A stretch of DNA of 64,000 nt from Bacteroidota bacterium (GCA_947479455.1 CANJZE010000012.1:49663-113662); one strand, 5' to 3'. Positions 1 to 9,594 are shown, counted from the stretch's first letter. Translations and numbers: made by a program. The notes: generated from the letters alone by a model not told the origin.

Positions 1-1
1 T

Positions 2-46
2 TCTTTTGGTCAACGAGGGATTGAGCAAGTGATGATTGAAAATTGA
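2..46 (+). CDS. possible 3' end of an upstream gene (partial)
   Basis: One frame is open from the window edge and reads SFGQRGIEQVMIEN before a TGA. The stop lies inside a GAAAATT tandem repeat, as also happens at the rsmD 3' end. Only 14 residues are visible, so no family can be assigned and the frame may be fortuitous. Confidence 0.25.
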   Translation, partial: SFGQRGIEQVMIEN

Positions 47-57
47 AAATTGAAAAG
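38..57. repeat. GAAAATT short tandem repeat
   Basis: About 2.7 copies of a GAAAATT heptamer. It belongs to the heptamer-type repeats scattered through the window. The rest of the leading 274 bases shows no gene apart from a possible short stem between CTACGCAA (near 113) and TTGCGTAG (near 170). Confidence 0.6.
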
Positions 58-274
58 TAAATACAGAGAGAAATAATCTTTATTGAGTTTGTTTTCATCG
101 GGTTCAAATTTGCTACGCAACCTACTAACTTCCTAAAGGAAGAACCGCCACGCGTGAACAGCCGAGTTTGCGTAGTAGTTCTGTTTTGAAATTCGCAATT
201 GCTAATTTGTTATTACAGTTTCGAAATTGAAATAAATTGCCGACTTATTCGTGTTCACTAAAATGATTTAAAAA

Positions 275-1510
275 ATGTTACAGTCAATAATCTTTTTCTC
301 CATTGTATTTTCGGTGTATGGCGCTTTTGAATATTATGGATGGCAGGCGGTAAGAACTGCTTTTCAACCGCAAAATATTAAACAGGCGAAATGGATTTAT
401 TGGGGACTTTCGGCTGCACTGTTTATTCTGTTCGCTTCGTATCGTCCTTTGCTCTACAAGTATTTACCCAAAACAATTGCCACTTATTTTGCTTTGGTGT
501 TTGTTTTGCTTTTGCTTTGCAAACTAATTGTGTTTTTATTTCTGTTTCCCGAAGATGTGGTTCGTTTCTTCAAATTTATTGTTTCTAAATTTTCTTCTTC
601 ATCTCAAGCTGTGCCCGGTGGAATTTCGCGCAGCGAATTCCTCAGCAGGTTTGCCTTGTTTGCCGCTGCAATTCCAGCGGCTACTTTGGTTTATGGTGTG
701 GTGGTGAATGCCTACAATTATCGTTTTCGAAAAGAGGCTATCAAGTTCCCGAATTTGCCCGAAGCGTTTAACGGATTTAAAATTATTCAGCTCAGCGATA
801 TTCACTCGGGAAGTTTTACAAAGACAGAACCATTAGTAAAAGTGATTGAGAAAATAAATTCGCTCAATGCCGATGTAATTTTGTTCACCGGTGATTTAGT
901 GAATAATGTGTCGAGCGAAATGGAGCCCTTTATGGAAGTGTTCAACAAACTAAAGGCAAAACACGGTGTATTTTCAATTACAGGGAATCACGATTATGGC
1001 GATTATGTTTCGTGGGATACCGAAGCCGAGAAGCGGACCAACTTTGAAACCTTCAAATTCATTCATAAAAATCTAGGTTGGGATTTGTTGCTGAACGAAA
1101 ACAGAATTCTGGAACGCAACGGGGAAAAAATAGCGATTATAGGAGTAGAAAACTGGGGCGGTGGTCACTTTGCCAAATACGGAAAGTTTGATGTGGCGTA
1201 TAAAGGCACAGAGGAAATTCCATTTAAGATTTTGATGAGTCACGACCCTTCGAGTTGGGATAACCGCGTTCGACCGGAATTTCCAGAAACAGATTTGACT
1301 GTAAGTGGGCACACCCATGGTGCGCAGTTTGGTGTAGAAAACAAATGGCTGCGTTGGAGCCCTTCGCAATACATTTATAAGCAGTGGGCAGGTTTGTATA
1401 ATGAAGGCAAACAGTTTTTGTATGTGAACCGAGGTTTCGGATTTTTGTTTTACCCGGGCAGAGTGGGTATTTTGCCAGAGGTTACAGAGATTACGCTTTT
1501 AAGAGCTTGA
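275..1510 (+). CDS. membrane-anchored metallophosphoesterase
   Basis: Calcineurin-like metallophosphoesterase of the YkuE/YaeI type, 411 aa. About four hydrophobic helices fill the first 150 residues. The catalytic domain follows, with the metal-ligand motifs in order: SDIHSG (~173), GDLVNN (~206), GNHDYG (~237), SHDP (~321) and SGHTHG (~343). The dinuclear metal site therefore looks complete. Family members hydrolyse phosphate esters or UDP-sugar-like pyrophosphates; the substrate here cannot be read from sequence. The ATG at 275 precedes the first hydrophobic helix directly. It converges with the secreted-protein gene that follows. Confidence 0.9.
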   Translation: MLQSIIFFSIVFSVYGAFEYYGWQAVRTAFQPQNIKQAKWIYWGLSAALFILFASYRPLLYKYLPKTIATYFALVFVLLLLCKLIVFLFLFPEDVVRFFKFIVSKFSSSSQAVPGGISRSEFLSRFALFAAAIPAATLVYGVVVNAYNYRFRKEAIKFPNLPEAFNGFKIIQLSDIHSGSFTKTEPLVKVIEKINSLNADVILFTGDLVNNVSSEMEPFMEVFNKLKAKHGVFSITGNHDYGDYVSWDTEAEKRTNFETFKFIHKNLGWDLLLNENRILERNGEKIAIIGVENWGGGHFAKYGKFDVAYKGTEEIPFKILMSHDPSSWDNRVRPEFPETDLTVSGHTHGAQFGVENKWLRWSPSQYIYKQWAGLYNEGKQFLYVNRGFGFLFYPGRVGILPEVTEITLLRA

Positions 1511-1539
1511 CCTAATTGACTCTATGAAAGTCAACCAAA

Positions 1540-2241
1540 CTAGTCCTTGATTAATTTTCTAGATGCTGTTCCATCGGCTGCTTCCAAGCGCATAAAATAG
1601 ATTCCTGCGCTTAGCGTTGCCGTTTCGATAGTTATTGTATTACCCGAAACAACGCAGGTTTCGTGCACACACGCTCCGTTTATATTAAGTAATTTGATGG
1701 ATTTTATCGAAGCAGTTTCAATTCCTTCAACCGTAATGTAAGAACTGAAGTGGGCAGGAAACACTCTAATGTTTTCGTTTGCAGCTTCATTAATTCCTGT
1801 GCCGCAAACACCTGTGTAAGTAGCTAAGTAACGCGGGCGCACAACCGTACCGGCACTATCCGATTTAAGCCACATGGTTAACTCAATCATACCATCTCCC
1901 GCAGCACAATTTGGGGTGCAAAGGAAATGCAGCAGATCCTGCCCATGAGATGCAATATCAAACTTGTGTAACTCTCCAGTTTGATAAATAATATAGCAAC
2001 TCACTTTGTCGCAAACGCTCATTTCCCAATCAACGGGGTGGTTGATATCACTTACGTACCAAAAAATACTGTCGGCTGAGTTGGTGTTGTTTATTACAAA
2101 ACCCTCTTCTGTTACTTGGTCCATAAAATTAACCAAAGGCAAATTGCTTACGAAAGTATCGTTAGGTGTTACTAAAATAGCTTGAGAAAAAGCAGCACAA
2201 ACAAAAAATGCAAAAAATAACGAGAGAAGAATTTTTTTCAT
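1540..2241 (-). CDS. secreted protein with T9SS C-terminal sorting domain
   Basis: 233 aa. A signal peptide (MKKILLSLFFAFFVCAAFSQ) opens the protein. Four Cys (DKVSCY, LCTPNCAA) lie in the central part and may form disulfides. The last ~75 residues have the type A sorting-tail pattern (IRVFPAHFSSYITVEG, LNINGACV, AGIYFMRLEA, RKLIKD). T9SS exports such proteins across the outer membrane. The central domain was not recognised. It lies in a leftward cluster of three secreted proteins. Confidence 0.8.
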   Translation of the reverse strand: MKKILLSLFFAFFVCAAFSQAILVTPNDTFVSNLPLVNFMDQVTEEGFVINNTNSADSIFWYVSDINHPVDWEMSVCDKVSCYIIYQTGELHKFDIASHGQDLLHFLCTPNCAAGDGMIELTMWLKSDSAGTVVRPRYLATYTGVCGTGINEAANENIRVFPAHFSSYITVEGIETASIKSIKLLNINGACVHETCVVSGNTITIETATLSAGIYFMRLEAADGTASRKLIKD

Positions 2242-2298
2242 GATGTGACAATTAAATTTAGTTCCGAAAATATTATTTATAGCCGTAGTTTAAAAAGA

Positions 2299-3717
2299 CT
2301 AGTACCCAATAAACTTTCCCGATTTCGAGTTTCCGTGTTCATCTTCTGCTCTCCAAAAAAAATAAGAAGTTTCGAAACAAGATAAATCAACGGAGAATAG
2401 CTTAGTAAATTGATTTTTGAATAGCAACCTTCCGCTCATATCAAACAATTTAAACTCGGTGCTTGAAAACTTTTCGGGCGACATAATTTCCACCTTCAAT
2501 TCTTCCTTCGATGCTTTAAAAACCTTTACTTCAAAAGCATCAGCGGTTAAAGTTGAAACATCAGAAACCAAATCATGCTCAATAAAATTACTGTTATATC
2601 CCGAGTCGTTAGTGAGCACCATGTAAAAATTGCTGCCCGAGGTTCCCGCTAAAACAAAAGTGGAATCGTTAAGTAGAATTTCATCGTAACAAATGGTCAG
2701 GTCGGGTTGCGGATAATATTTTAAGCCAAGCGGGTGAAAGGCACTATCTAATTTAAGCAGATAAGCGGTATACGGTGCTCCGTTGTAAATTGAACTGGAA
2801 TAGCCGGTAATAAAATACTGATGGTTGAGATTTTCGGTGATTGCAAAACCTGCATCGCTCCCATTTCCTCCCATATAACGGCTCCATAAAAAATTTCCTT
2901 GCGCACCAAAAGCCGCTAAATAAATATCAAATTCAAAACCTCCAGCAGTAGTGGACTCACCACATAAAATAAAATCACCCGCATGGTTTATTAAAACGGT
3001 TTGATTTCCGTTGTCATAAACATCCCCTGCCACTCGATTCCAAATTTCATTTCCAACCGAATCAATGAGCAAAAGATAAGTATCCATATCATGCCCATTA
3101 TGTATGTCCCCCGAAACGATGTAGTTGCCGTTGCTTGTTCTTCGAAGCATTTGCGCATAGTCATTGTGGTTAGAGCCATAAGTTTTTTGCCATAATATGC
3201 TGCCACTGCTGTCGAACCGTACCACCAAAAAATCATTGGCCGCAAGATTTGTCTGTGTAGTATATCCGCAGCCTATAAATCCTTTGTCTGTGGTGGACTC
3301 AATATATTTCAACGATTCGTTTTTAGATGCTGTACCATAACTGCGATTCCAAATCATGTTTCCGGAAGTATCAATCAATGTAATCTCATAATCAGTATTA
3401 CTACCGCTTAATTTCTGTCCGGTTACTATTAATTCATTAGTAGCAGTCAGGTTTATGAAGGGCGAAACATGAATAGTTGAATCACCGTAGCTGTTCCACC
3501 AAACCACATTCCCGTCCTTATCCAATTTGGTGAGTATTGTTTTGGTGTTTCCTAAACTGTCATCGGCATTACCAATAAAATAAAAAGAGCCATTTAAGGC
3601 TTTTACCGAGCGCCCTTCGGCATTTTGCAATGAATCATTAAACAAAAATTGCAAATCGTTTGATTGAACAAGCAAACACAAGTGCAAAAAAGTAAGCGTG
3701 GCATAATGTTTTATCAT
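2299..3717 (-). CDS. secreted beta-propeller-like protein with T9SS tail
   Basis: 472 aa from the start chosen here. A repeated ~50-residue pattern (W-x-TYGSxxxD, then GNYIVSGD or KGFIGCGYTT) recurs from about residue 60 to 370, as in PQQ-like or 'SBBP' propeller repeats of Bacteroidota surface proteins. A sorting-type tail follows (FKLFDMSGRLLF, SGKFIGY). The frame stays open to 3756, but that stretch is the terminator of the preceding gene (3721-3753). The ATG at 3717, which begins MIKHYATLTFLHLCLLV, is therefore the better start and gives a normal signal peptide. No enzymatic motif was seen. Confidence 0.8.
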   Translation of the reverse strand: MIKHYATLTFLHLCLLVQSNDLQFLFNDSLQNAEGRSVKALNGSFYFIGNADDSLGNTKTILTKLDKDGNVVWWNSYGDSTIHVSPFINLTATNELIVTGQKLSGSNTDYEITLIDTSGNMIWNRSYGTASKNESLKYIESTTDKGFIGCGYTTQTNLAANDFLVVRFDSSGSILWQKTYGSNHNDYAQMLRRTSNGNYIVSGDIHNGHDMDTYLLLIDSVGNEIWNRVAGDVYDNGNQTVLINHAGDFILCGESTTAGGFEFDIYLAAFGAQGNFLWSRYMGGNGSDAGFAITENLNHQYFITGYSSSIYNGAPYTAYLLKLDSAFHPLGLKYYPQPDLTICYDEILLNDSTFVLAGTSGSNFYMVLTNDSGYNSNFIEHDLVSDVSTLTADAFEVKVFKASKEELKVEIMSPEKFSSTEFKLFDMSGRLLFKNQFTKLFSVDLSCFETSYFFWRAEDEHGNSKSGKFIGY

Positions 3718-3720
3718 AGC

Positions 3721-3753
3721 AAAAAAAAGCAGCAACTTTTCGGTTGCTGCTTT
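3721..3753 (-). terminator. intrinsic terminator after the Omp28-like gene
   Basis: An 11-bp perfect stem (3726-3736 with 3743-3753) with a 6-nt loop is followed on the minus strand by a run of eight T. It ends the transcript of 3775-5679 and separates it from the next secreted-protein gene. Confidence 0.9.
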
Positions 3754-3774
3754 CATTTTTATTAATGATTTAGG

Positions 3775-5679
3775 TTAGCGAACAATATTAAACTGTTTCA
3801 CAGCGCGGCTGCCGTTGATAGTCAACTGCAGCACATAGCTGCCTTGTGCTAACTGCGAAGTATTAATAGCCACAGGATTTAAACCTGAGTTCATTTCGCT
3901 GTTCATACTAATTAGTTTTTGTCCCATCGTATTGAACACTTCTAAAGAAACTTCTGAAGTAGAGCTCAACGCAATTTGCGTATTTAAAACATCGGTAGCA
4001 GGGTTTGGATAAACAGATATTAATTGTGCAGCAACCTCTTCAATACCTGAAACAACGGCACCGTATTGATAGATATTGATGTTATCGATAAACAGGTTGT
4101 TGCCAAAATCAGAAAGTCCTTTAAAACGAATCAACACATCACCATTATTAGCCACTGAAGTAAGAGAGGCAGAATCTGCTCTCCATTGGTTTGCAGTTGG
4201 TGAGAAAACAGCCTTCGTTGTGTCTGCAGTTTTTAAAGCAGATCCATTTTTGCTATAAATCAATTGCCAAGTAGAACCGCAATTGGAGGAAACTTCAATA
4301 TCGAGCTGGTCAACAGAAAAAACTGTTCCAGAATAAGGATATTGCGCATGTGCTCGGTCAAACGTTATTTTAGCGTTGTTGTAACCACTCAAATTTACTC
4401 TTGGCACATAAAGATTATCTACTTGTGACGCTGCTGAATTATAGAAATCCATTTTATAACTCTTCGAAGACCCGCTTCCTACTGATGCAATAGTCCAGGT
4501 AAATGTGTTATCTTGATTTTCTATCAACCAACCATTAGGACTGCCTGCTTCAAAACCTTCTACAATAGGCGCTACCGTTGGTGTTGTTCCTATCGCAAAG
4601 GCTGCTTTAGCAGTATCGTTACCATGATTCATATCGGGAGCACCGTTAGGATCGCGAACGATAATTTTCAAGGTGTGAGTACCTCCACTTATTCCTGAAA
4701 GAGCCGCGATAGTAATATTTGCTGAAGAACCCATAGCTAAAGCACCTACCCATGGATATGTAAATGAGAAAACGTTATCTACATAAATATCTAAGTTGGC
4801 ATTCACCAACATTTGTGTTCCGTTATTGGTTAAAACAACTGACGGTGCAAAATTTCCGGTGCAACTAATATAGCTGTTTGTAATTTGGGCAGGCTTTATA
4901 TCATAAGTCAAACTCATTGGATTGCTTATTGCGGCTTGTTGTACCACTTTATTGCCATCATCTTGAATGAACACTACAAAACGAACTTTTGTTTTGTCGT
5001 AAATATATGCTGGAATTGGTCCGGAGAAATTAAAAGTCTGCGTACTGGTTCCTGTCCAAGAATCTGCTAATTGAGTTCCTAAAGCATTAGGATACATTTT
5101 ACGCATCACGTGATGAAATTCAGTTTCGCCATTGTTTCCGGGAGGAGAAGCAAAATTTAAATCCTCAATCATGGCTACGCGTAATTTTAATTTTGTGGTA
5201 GCCGAAACTGTGAAATTGGTAGCCCCAGCAATAGTAACTGTTGCATAAAATGAATCTGCATCAGCAGAAAATACAGGAGTAACATCTAAAGTAAACGGAG
5301 AAGAAACAGCAGTGCGATTAGTTAAGTATGACTGGTCATTAACCCAGTAGTAAGGGTGTGTATCACCAGCGGTATTGCTGTTTACACCATCTTGTTCGCC
5401 CCATGGAGCGCTGTTGACACTATAATAACTTTTTCGTGCACCTGCATCGGTTGAGTTTTGATACCAGAGCGGCCCTGCAGAGGGTATGTTTACTTGGTAT
5501 TTCAACAGCACTACATCATTGGGATATTGAGCAAGCATGTCATTTACATCCGGATTAATAGCCGCACATGGACCACAATTTTCGCCTGAAAATTCTTCGT
5601 AAAGTACAAGCCTGGTAGCTTGAGAAAACGATACTAAACTTAGGAAAGCAAGCAGAGAAATGAGTAAAAACTTTTTCAT
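3775..5679 (-). CDS. Omp28-like secreted protein with thioredoxin-like N-terminus and T9SS tail
   Basis: 634 aa. The signal peptide (MKKFLLISLLAFLSLVSFSQ) is followed by a thioredoxin-like segment with a C35-G-P-C38 motif, the arrangement of Omp28-related outer-membrane proteins. A middle region resembles cell-adhesion beta domains (LTNNGTQMLVNANLDIYVDN, about 275-350). A jelly-roll/MAM-like portion follows (WLIENQDNTFTW to FIDNINIY). The C-terminus is a T9SS type A sorting domain (ISVYPNPATDVLN, VKQFNIVR). The CxxC pair could support disulfide exchange at the cell surface, but no activity is shown by sequence. It is monocistronic, with its own terminator. Confidence 0.85.
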   Translation of the reverse strand: MKKFLLISLLAFLSLVSFSQATRLVLYEEFSGENCGPCAAINPDVNDMLAQYPNDVVLLKYQVNIPSAGPLWYQNSTDAGARKSYYSVNSAPWGEQDGVNSNTAGDTHPYYWVNDQSYLTNRTAVSSPFTLDVTPVFSADADSFYATVTIAGATNFTVSATTKLKLRVAMIEDLNFASPPGNNGETEFHHVMRKMYPNALGTQLADSWTGTSTQTFNFSGPIPAYIYDKTKVRFVVFIQDDGNKVVQQAAISNPMSLTYDIKPAQITNSYISCTGNFAPSVVLTNNGTQMLVNANLDIYVDNVFSFTYPWVGALAMGSSANITIAALSGISGGTHTLKIIVRDPNGAPDMNHGNDTAKAAFAIGTTPTVAPIVEGFEAGSPNGWLIENQDNTFTWTIASVGSGSSKSYKMDFYNSAASQVDNLYVPRVNLSGYNNAKITFDRAHAQYPYSGTVFSVDQLDIEVSSNCGSTWQLIYSKNGSALKTADTTKAVFSPTANQWRADSASLTSVANNGDVLIRFKGLSDFGNNLFIDNINIYQYGAVVSGIEEVAAQLISVYPNPATDVLNTQIALSSTSEVSLEVFNTMGQKLISMNSEMNSGLNPVAINTSQLAQGSYVLQLTINGSRAVKQFNIVR

Positions 5680-5756
5680 GAGTATTTTGTTTTAGAATAT
5701 TTTAATACCCGAAATTAGGAAGTATAAGGAGAAAATGAAATGCCTTAACAATAAAA

Positions 5757-6455
5757 TTAAAGCAACCCTTCATCAGCAAAACTCAGATAGTTTTTGTCTC
5801 CAATAATCAAGTGGTCAATTAAGGCAATGTCCATCAAGCTTGCGGCATCCTTTATGTTTCTCGTAAGTTTCTTGTCAGCTTCACTAGGTTGCAAATTTCC
5901 GGAAGGATGATTATGAACTGCAACTATGCCGGTTGCTAATAATTCCAATGCATGTTTCAGAATTATTTTGGTGTCGGCAACAGTGCCTGTTACTCCACCC
6001 GAACTGATATTTTTAGAGCCAATAACCTGGTTTCGTCTGTTTAAATAGAGAACAAAAAACTCTTCGTGTTTTAAATCAGCAATTTCGAGATAGATGTAAT
6101 CAAAGGAATCGCGACTGGTGCGAATAATTGGTTTTTCGCGTACCTCACTCGATTGCCTTCTTCTTCCTAATTCTAAAGCCGCTACGATGGTAATTGATTT
6201 GGTATCGCCCAAACCTCTTTCCATTTTTTTTAATTCAGCCACCGATAACTTTCCTAGTTCATTTAAATCACCATTTACGTGGTGAAGAATTTTTTTGGCA
6301 ATATCTAAAGCTGAACTACCCACTACACCGGTTCGAAGTAGAATAGCAATCAATTCAGCATCACTCAAAGTAGATTTACCTTTTAGCAATAGCTTTTCGC
6401 GCGGGCGGTCTTCTTCTGCCCAACTTTTTATTGATAGAAAGTCCTTTTCTTCCAT
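5757..6455 (-). CDS. radC: RadC family JAMM-type protein
   Basis: 232 aa from the chosen start. It has an N-terminal helix-hairpin-helix-like region (ELIAILLRTGV) and the C-terminal JAB/MPN domain with the zinc-binding HNHPSG motif (181-186) followed by D. That is the full metal site of the RadC/UPF0758 family. The family was historically linked to DNA repair, but its role is unproven. The frame extends to 6482, but that stretch overlaps the S20 terminator. MEEKDFLSIKSWAEEDRPRE starting at 6455 matches the usual family N-terminus. Confidence 0.9.
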   Translation of the reverse strand: MEEKDFLSIKSWAEEDRPREKLLLKGKSTLSDAELIAILLRTGVVGSSALDIAKKILHHVNGDLNELGKLSVAELKKMERGLGDTKSITIVAALELGRRRQSSEVREKPIIRTSRDSFDYIYLEIADLKHEEFFVLYLNRRNQVIGSKNISSGGVTGTVADTKIILKHALELLATGIVAVHNHPSGNLQPSEADKKLTRNIKDAASLMDIALIDHLIIGDKNYLSFADEGLL

Positions 6456-6465
6456 ACACCGAAAA

Positions 6466-6498
6466 TAAAAAAGCCACCTCAATCAAGAGATGGCTTTG
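6466..6498 (-). terminator. intrinsic terminator after rpsT
   Basis: On the minus strand AAGCCATCTC pairs with GAGGTGGCTT (one G-U pair) around a 6-nt loop, followed by TTTTTATTTT. It lies just after rpsT and before the chosen radC start. Confidence 0.85.
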
Positions 6499-6517
6499 TA
6501 AATTATTTTTTGGGGAA

Positions 6518-6775
6518 TTACTTCTTTAACGAAGCAACCTTCTTGGCTAAACCTGATTTCAGGTTACCCGCTTTATTCTTATGAATAAAACCACGTTTTG
6601 CTAATTTGTCAATAAGGGCAGCCACTTTAGGCAATGCTTTTTTTGCCTCACCCTCTGCTTTTTCAGCGCGTATATCACGAATTGAATTACGGGTTGTTTT
6701 TGCCCAATATCTGTTGAACAATCTGCGCTTTGCGTTCTGACGGCTGCGTTTTTCTGCCGATTTGTGATTTGCCAT
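6518..6775 (-). CDS. rpsT: 30S ribosomal protein S20
   Basis: 85 aa, the normal S20 length, and rich in Lys, Arg and Ala. The start MANHKSAEKRSRQNAKRR is the canonical S20 N-terminus. Upstream in-frame codons to 6817 overlap the promoter and are not coding. S20 binds 16S rRNA early in 30S assembly. It has its own promoter and terminator, so it is a single-gene unit divergent from sucA. Confidence 0.97.
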   Translation of the reverse strand: MANHKSAEKRSRQNAKRRLFNRYWAKTTRNSIRDIRAEKAEGEAKKALPKVAALIDKLAKRGFIHKNKAGNLKSGLAKKVASLKK

Positions 6776-6800
6776 TGTATTATTTTTTAAAAAGGGAGTG

Positions 6801-6831
6801 CAAATATAGCCGCGCAAATCATATTTCCAAA
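6801..6831 (-). promoter_or_regulatory. rpsT promoter, Bacteroidota type
   Basis: Minus strand: a -33 element TTTG at 6828-6831, a spacer of exactly 19 nt, and a -7 element TATATTTG at 6801-6808. This fits the phylum consensus (TTTG / TAnnTTTG). The predicted RNA start lies about 20 nt before the rpsT ATG. Confidence 0.8.
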
Positions 6832-6835
6832 CGGT

Positions 6836-6866
6836 TTTGCTTATTGCTACTTATCAGTTAGGTTCG
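6836..6866 (+). promoter_or_regulatory. sucA promoter, Bacteroidota type
   Basis: TTTG at 6836-6839, 19-nt spacer, TAGGTTCG at 6859-6866. It is divergent from the rpsT promoter and places the RNA start about 12 nt before the sucA ATG. Confidence 0.7.
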
Positions 6867-6885
6867 CACCCCAATTTCAGCACTC

Positions 6886-9591
6886 ATGACCAGTTATAGT
6901 TTCCTATCCAATGCTACTCCCGAATACATAGAAAACTTGTATCGCGATTTTAAATCGAATCCCGATTCAGTAGATATTGAATTTAAAAAGTTCTTCGAAG
7001 GATTCGATTTTGCTTCTACTAACACCAATGGAAAAGCCGTAGGTGTTTCGCTCGATGAAATTAAAGTGTTTCGTTTGATTGAAGCGTATCGTGTAAAAGG
7101 ACATTTAATTGCTCATACCAATCCCCTAAAGCCACGTAAAGACCGCCACGCAAATCTCGCACTAGAAAATTTCGGATTGAACGAAAAGGATTTAGAAAAA
7201 AAGTTTTTAATAGGAAGCGAAATAGGTTTGCCCAATGCAACGCTGAACGAAATTCTTACAAAACTGCATGCCGTTTATTGCGGTTCGCTTGGCTTTGAAA
7301 TAGGTTATGTGCGCGATAAAACAGAAGCTGATTTTTTTAGAAGCAAGATTGAATCTGTTGAAAAAGTAGTTGACTATTCTATTGAGAAGAAGGAGCAAAT
7401 TTTGCGCTCGTTGAATAGGGCTGTAGTTTTTGAAAAATTCCTAGGCACAAAATATATTGGTGAAAAAAGATTTTCGTTGGAAGGTGGGGAAACCACTATA
7501 CCTGCGCTTGACGCTATCATAAGAACCGCAGCAGGTTTGTCGGTTGAAGAGGTGGTGATAGGCATGGCGCATCGCGGAAGGTTAAATGTATTGGCCAACA
7601 TTATGGGCAAAACCTATGAGGAAATTTTCAATGAGTTTGAGGGAAACGTGCAAGTTGATTTGACGATGGGCGATGGCGATGTAAAATATCATCTCGGGTT
7701 TTCATCGCAATATCCTATTGACGAAAAAAAATCTGTCTATCTCCAGCTCATGCCCAATCCTTCGCATCTCGAAGCTGTGAATCCAATTGTTTCGGGATTT
7801 GCTAGAGCTAAGGCGGATGCTATTTACAAAAGCGATTTCGATAAAATTTTACCGGTACTTATTCATGGCGATGCAGCAGTTGCAGGTCAAGGAATTGTTT
7901 ATGAAGTTTTACAAATGGCAAAGCTTGATGGTTATTATTCAGGAGGCACCATTCATTTTGTAATCAATAATCAAATTGGTTTTACTACAGATTTTGATGA
8001 GGCGCGCTCTTCTGATTATTCCACTTCAATAGCTGCTACTATTGAAGCTCCGGTTATTCATGTGAATGGTGACGATATTGAAGCGACCGTTTTTGCCGCT
8101 GAGTTAGCAGCTGAATACAGACAAAAATTCAACAAGGATATTTTTATTGACATGGTATGTTACCGCAGATGGGGTCACAACGAAAGTGACGACCCGAAGT
8201 TTACCCAACCGGTGATGTATAAACTGATTGAGAAGCATGCGAACCCGCGCGATGTTTATTCACAGAAATTAGAGAGCGAGGGAAGTGTTCACGCAGAAAT
8301 GGTGAAGCGTTTAGAAAAAGAATTCTGGGGCGATTTGCAAGGAAGGTTAGATGCTGTGAAACAACATCCGTTGCCGTATAAAGCACAGAAAACAGAATTA
8401 GCTTGGCAAAAGTTGCATCAGGCAAGCATTGATGAATTTTTCGATTCCCCCGAAACTTTTGTGCCAAAAGAAAAAGTAGAAACGCTAATCGAAGGACTTA
8501 ATAAAATTCCCGATGGTTTTGTGCCATTGAAAAAAGTAGCGAAATATTTAGGCGAGCGCAATAAGTTGATGCGTGAAGAAAGAAAGATTGACTGGGCGGC
8601 TGCGGAGTTGATGGCGTATGGTTCTATTCTTTTGGATGGAAAGGATATACGCTTAAGCGGTGAAGATGTTAAACGCGGAACATTCACACATCGCCATGCA
8701 GTTATCAGCGATGAAAATACAGATAAAGAATATTGCCGCCTATGCAATCTTGCAAAGAAGCAAGGACGTTTCTTCATTTACAATTCGCATTTGAGTGAGT
8801 ATGGTGTGCTTGGTTTTGAATATGGTTATTCATTACCTTCACCTGAACCACTCGTAATTTGGGAAGCACAGTTTGGTGATTTTGTCAATGGTGCGCAGAT
8901 TATCATTGACCAGTTTATTTCTTCTGGCGAAAGCAAATGGCAACGCAGTTCAGGTATTGTTTTGTTGCTACCACACGGTTATGAAGGTCAGGGACCCGAG
9001 CATTCATCTGCCCGCTTGGAAAGATTTTTACAACAATGTGCCGAAATGAATATGGTGGTAGTCAACATTACCGACCCGGCAAATTATTTTCACGCATTGC
9101 GCAGACAACTTGCCTGGAATTTTAGAAAGCCATTGGTGGTTATGAGCCCGAAAAGTTTGTTACGCCATCCGTGCTGTGTTTCTCCAATAGAAAATGTAAC
9201 CAAAGGAAAGTTTGAAGAATTAATTGTAGATGAGGTGAAAAGCAAATCGGTTCGCAAAATCATTTTCTGCTCGGGCAAAATTTATTTCGATTTGCTTGAA
9301 CGTAAAGAGCGCGATAAGCATGATGACGTAATCTTAGCGCGTGTTGAACAGTTATATCCCACCCCGCAAGACAAAATGATTTCGCTCACAAAAAAATATC
9401 CGAAGGCAGAATTATTATGGGTGCAGGAAGAATCGGAGAATATGGGAGCATGGTATTTTATCCATGCGCGTTTGCATGAGAAACTGCATATCCGCGGTAT
9501 TGCGCGAAAGAATTCTGCATCGCCTGCTACAGGATTTAAGAAAGTGCATTTGGAAGAACAGGAGATAATTTTACAACGCGCATTTGCATAA
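6886..9591 (+). CDS. sucA: 2-oxoglutarate dehydrogenase E1 component
   Basis: 901 aa, full length. It is the thiamine-diphosphate decarboxylase subunit of the 2-oxoglutarate dehydrogenase complex (TCA cycle). The N-terminal E2-binding helix (YIENLYRDFKSNPDSV) is present. The family motifs GMAHRGRLNVLAN (~226), VAGQGIVYE (~331), GDDIEATV (~386) and YRRWGHNESDDP (~427) are followed by the transketolase pyrimidine-type half (GFEYGYSLPSPEPLVIWEAQ, GYEGQGPEHSSARLERFL). sucB follows 132 bp downstream on the same strand. Two copies of a GC-rich palindromic repeat lie in the gap. Confidence 0.97.
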   Translation: MTSYSFLSNATPEYIENLYRDFKSNPDSVDIEFKKFFEGFDFASTNTNGKAVGVSLDEIKVFRLIEAYRVKGHLIAHTNPLKPRKDRHANLALENFGLNEKDLEKKFLIGSEIGLPNATLNEILTKLHAVYCGSLGFEIGYVRDKTEADFFRSKIESVEKVVDYSIEKKEQILRSLNRAVVFEKFLGTKYIGEKRFSLEGGETTIPALDAIIRTAAGLSVEEVVIGMAHRGRLNVLANIMGKTYEEIFNEFEGNVQVDLTMGDGDVKYHLGFSSQYPIDEKKSVYLQLMPNPSHLEAVNPIVSGFARAKADAIYKSDFDKILPVLIHGDAAVAGQGIVYEVLQMAKLDGYYSGGTIHFVINNQIGFTTDFDEARSSDYSTSIAATIEAPVIHVNGDDIEATVFAAELAAEYRQKFNKDIFIDMVCYRRWGHNESDDPKFTQPVMYKLIEKHANPRDVYSQKLESEGSVHAEMVKRLEKEFWGDLQGRLDAVKQHPLPYKAQKTELAWQKLHQASIDEFFDSPETFVPKEKVETLIEGLNKIPDGFVPLKKVAKYLGERNKLMREERKIDWAAAELMAYGSILLDGKDIRLSGEDVKRGTFTHRHAVISDENTDKEYCRLCNLAKKQGRFFIYNSHLSEYGVLGFEYGYSLPSPEPLVIWEAQFGDFVNGAQIIIDQFISSGESKWQRSSGIVLLLPHGYEGQGPEHSSARLERFLQQCAEMNMVVVNITDPANYFHALRRQLAWNFRKPLVVMSPKSLLRHPCCVSPIENVTKGKFEELIVDEVKSKSVRKIIFCSGKIYFDLLERKERDKHDDVILARVEQLYPTPQDKMISLTKKYPKAELLWVQEESENMGAWYFIHARLHEKLHIRGIARKNSASPATGFKKVHLEEQEIILQRAFA

Positions 9592-9594
9592 TAG

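Noticed and set aside
112..178. Possible structured RNA in the leading gap (CTACGCAA/TTGCGTAG)
   Set aside because: An 8-bp match ~47 nt apart in AT-rich DNA is too weak to call an RNA gene.
3718..3756. N-terminal extension of the propeller protein (MKAATEKLLLFFA)
   Set aside because: These codons are the terminator of the neighbouring gene; the internal ATG gives a proper signal peptide.
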